Shown in pieces: positions 13,445 to 13,606 of a DNA stretch of 13,606 nucleotides. Both the position numbers and the translations under genes were made by a program. The notes under the pieces are model-generated. The model was not told the origin of the DNA, did not search any database, and saw only the letters and a list, made by a program, of their open reading frames with translations. Numbering within the stretch: position 1 is the stretch's first letter; each line of letters starts with the position of its first letter. This stretch comes from DAOUET01 sp034430155 (GTDB taxonomy: Bacteria > Chloroflexota > Anaerolineae > Anaerolineales > UBA4823), in NCBI GenBank assembly GCA_034430155.1, contig DAOUET010000041.1:1-13606 (forward strand), given 5' to 3'.

Positions 13445-13606
13445 ACTATGGCCGAGGGAAGGTTTCAAGAATAAAAATCTAGCCAGTTTGAGAGAGTCCG
13501 CCCTATGTTCCAGGGCTGTGACTACAGTCTTTCCATTCATGCCGCCCTTGAGGGGATTCTGCCCCGAAAACGGGTTCTACCTTTGACATTTATCTGCCAA
13601 ATCCCG
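13445..13606. other. Sequence after the nucleotidyltransferase gene, no feature recognised
   Basis: No coding region or clear attC was seen in these 162 bases. The R'' box expected for the nucleotidyltransferase cassette (complement of TTAGGCTACC) is absent, so its attC is decayed, lies beyond the window, or the gene is not a complete cassette. Confidence 0.4.

Noticed and set aside
1..13606. CRISPR arrays, tRNA or rRNA genes, and an integron integrase
   Set aside because: No regularly spaced direct repeats, no tRNA-like cloverleaf and no tyrosine recombinase frame were seen on either strand.

Overview
The window looks like an accessory stretch of a Chloroflexota (probably Anaerolineae-like) chromosome. 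This is inferred from family style only: large GAF/HD-GYP sensors with TTG starts, decayed cache and GAF sensor remnants, and mixed base composition. No rRNA or marker gene fixes the taxon. All supported genes are on the + strand.

Layout: (1) 1-290 is the 3' end of a small membrane protein gene, followed by a 470-base gene-free leader with two tandem hairpins. (2) 761-3523 is an intact membrane sensor (Cache-HAMP-GAF-GAF-HD-GYP), a likely c-di-GMP phosphodiesterase. (3) 3524-4244 is a decayed remnant of another cache-type sensor. (4) About 4335-7169, probably extending to about 8230, is a run of integron gene cassettes: a truncated methyltransferase, a caspase-like protease with a C-terminal extension, an alpha/beta hydrolase and an MDR-type oxidoreductase. 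Each is a single + strand gene followed by an attC-like site. (5) 8335-8390 is a long palindrome. (6) 8457-9005 is an ABC ATPase/permease deletion fusion. (7) 9304-11191 is an intact three-gene operon (PLDc_N small membrane protein, ABC ATPase, ABC-2 permease) resembling Bacillus yxlE-yxlF-yxlG. (8) 11314-11760 is a GAF-domain pseudogene. (9) 11770-13444 is a second group of cassette-like genes (a hypothetical protein, a four-helix membrane protein and a nucleotidyltransferase) separated by attC-like sites ending in GTTAGGC.

The main discovery is the cassette array. The evidence is internal. The first bases of a cassette (for example TTGGGCCGAT before the caspase and TTAGAACGAC before the hydrolase) are exactly reverse-complementary to the R'' arm of the attC at that same cassette's 3' end. 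This is what integrase-mediated insertion of a circular cassette predicts. The inner L''/L' arms also pair, with a single extra base always in L'' at three sites. No integron integrase lies in the window, so within what can be seen this is a cluster of attC sites lacking an integrase (CALIN). The AT-rich caspase cassette is the most interesting cargo, as a possible stand-alone cell-death or defence effector.
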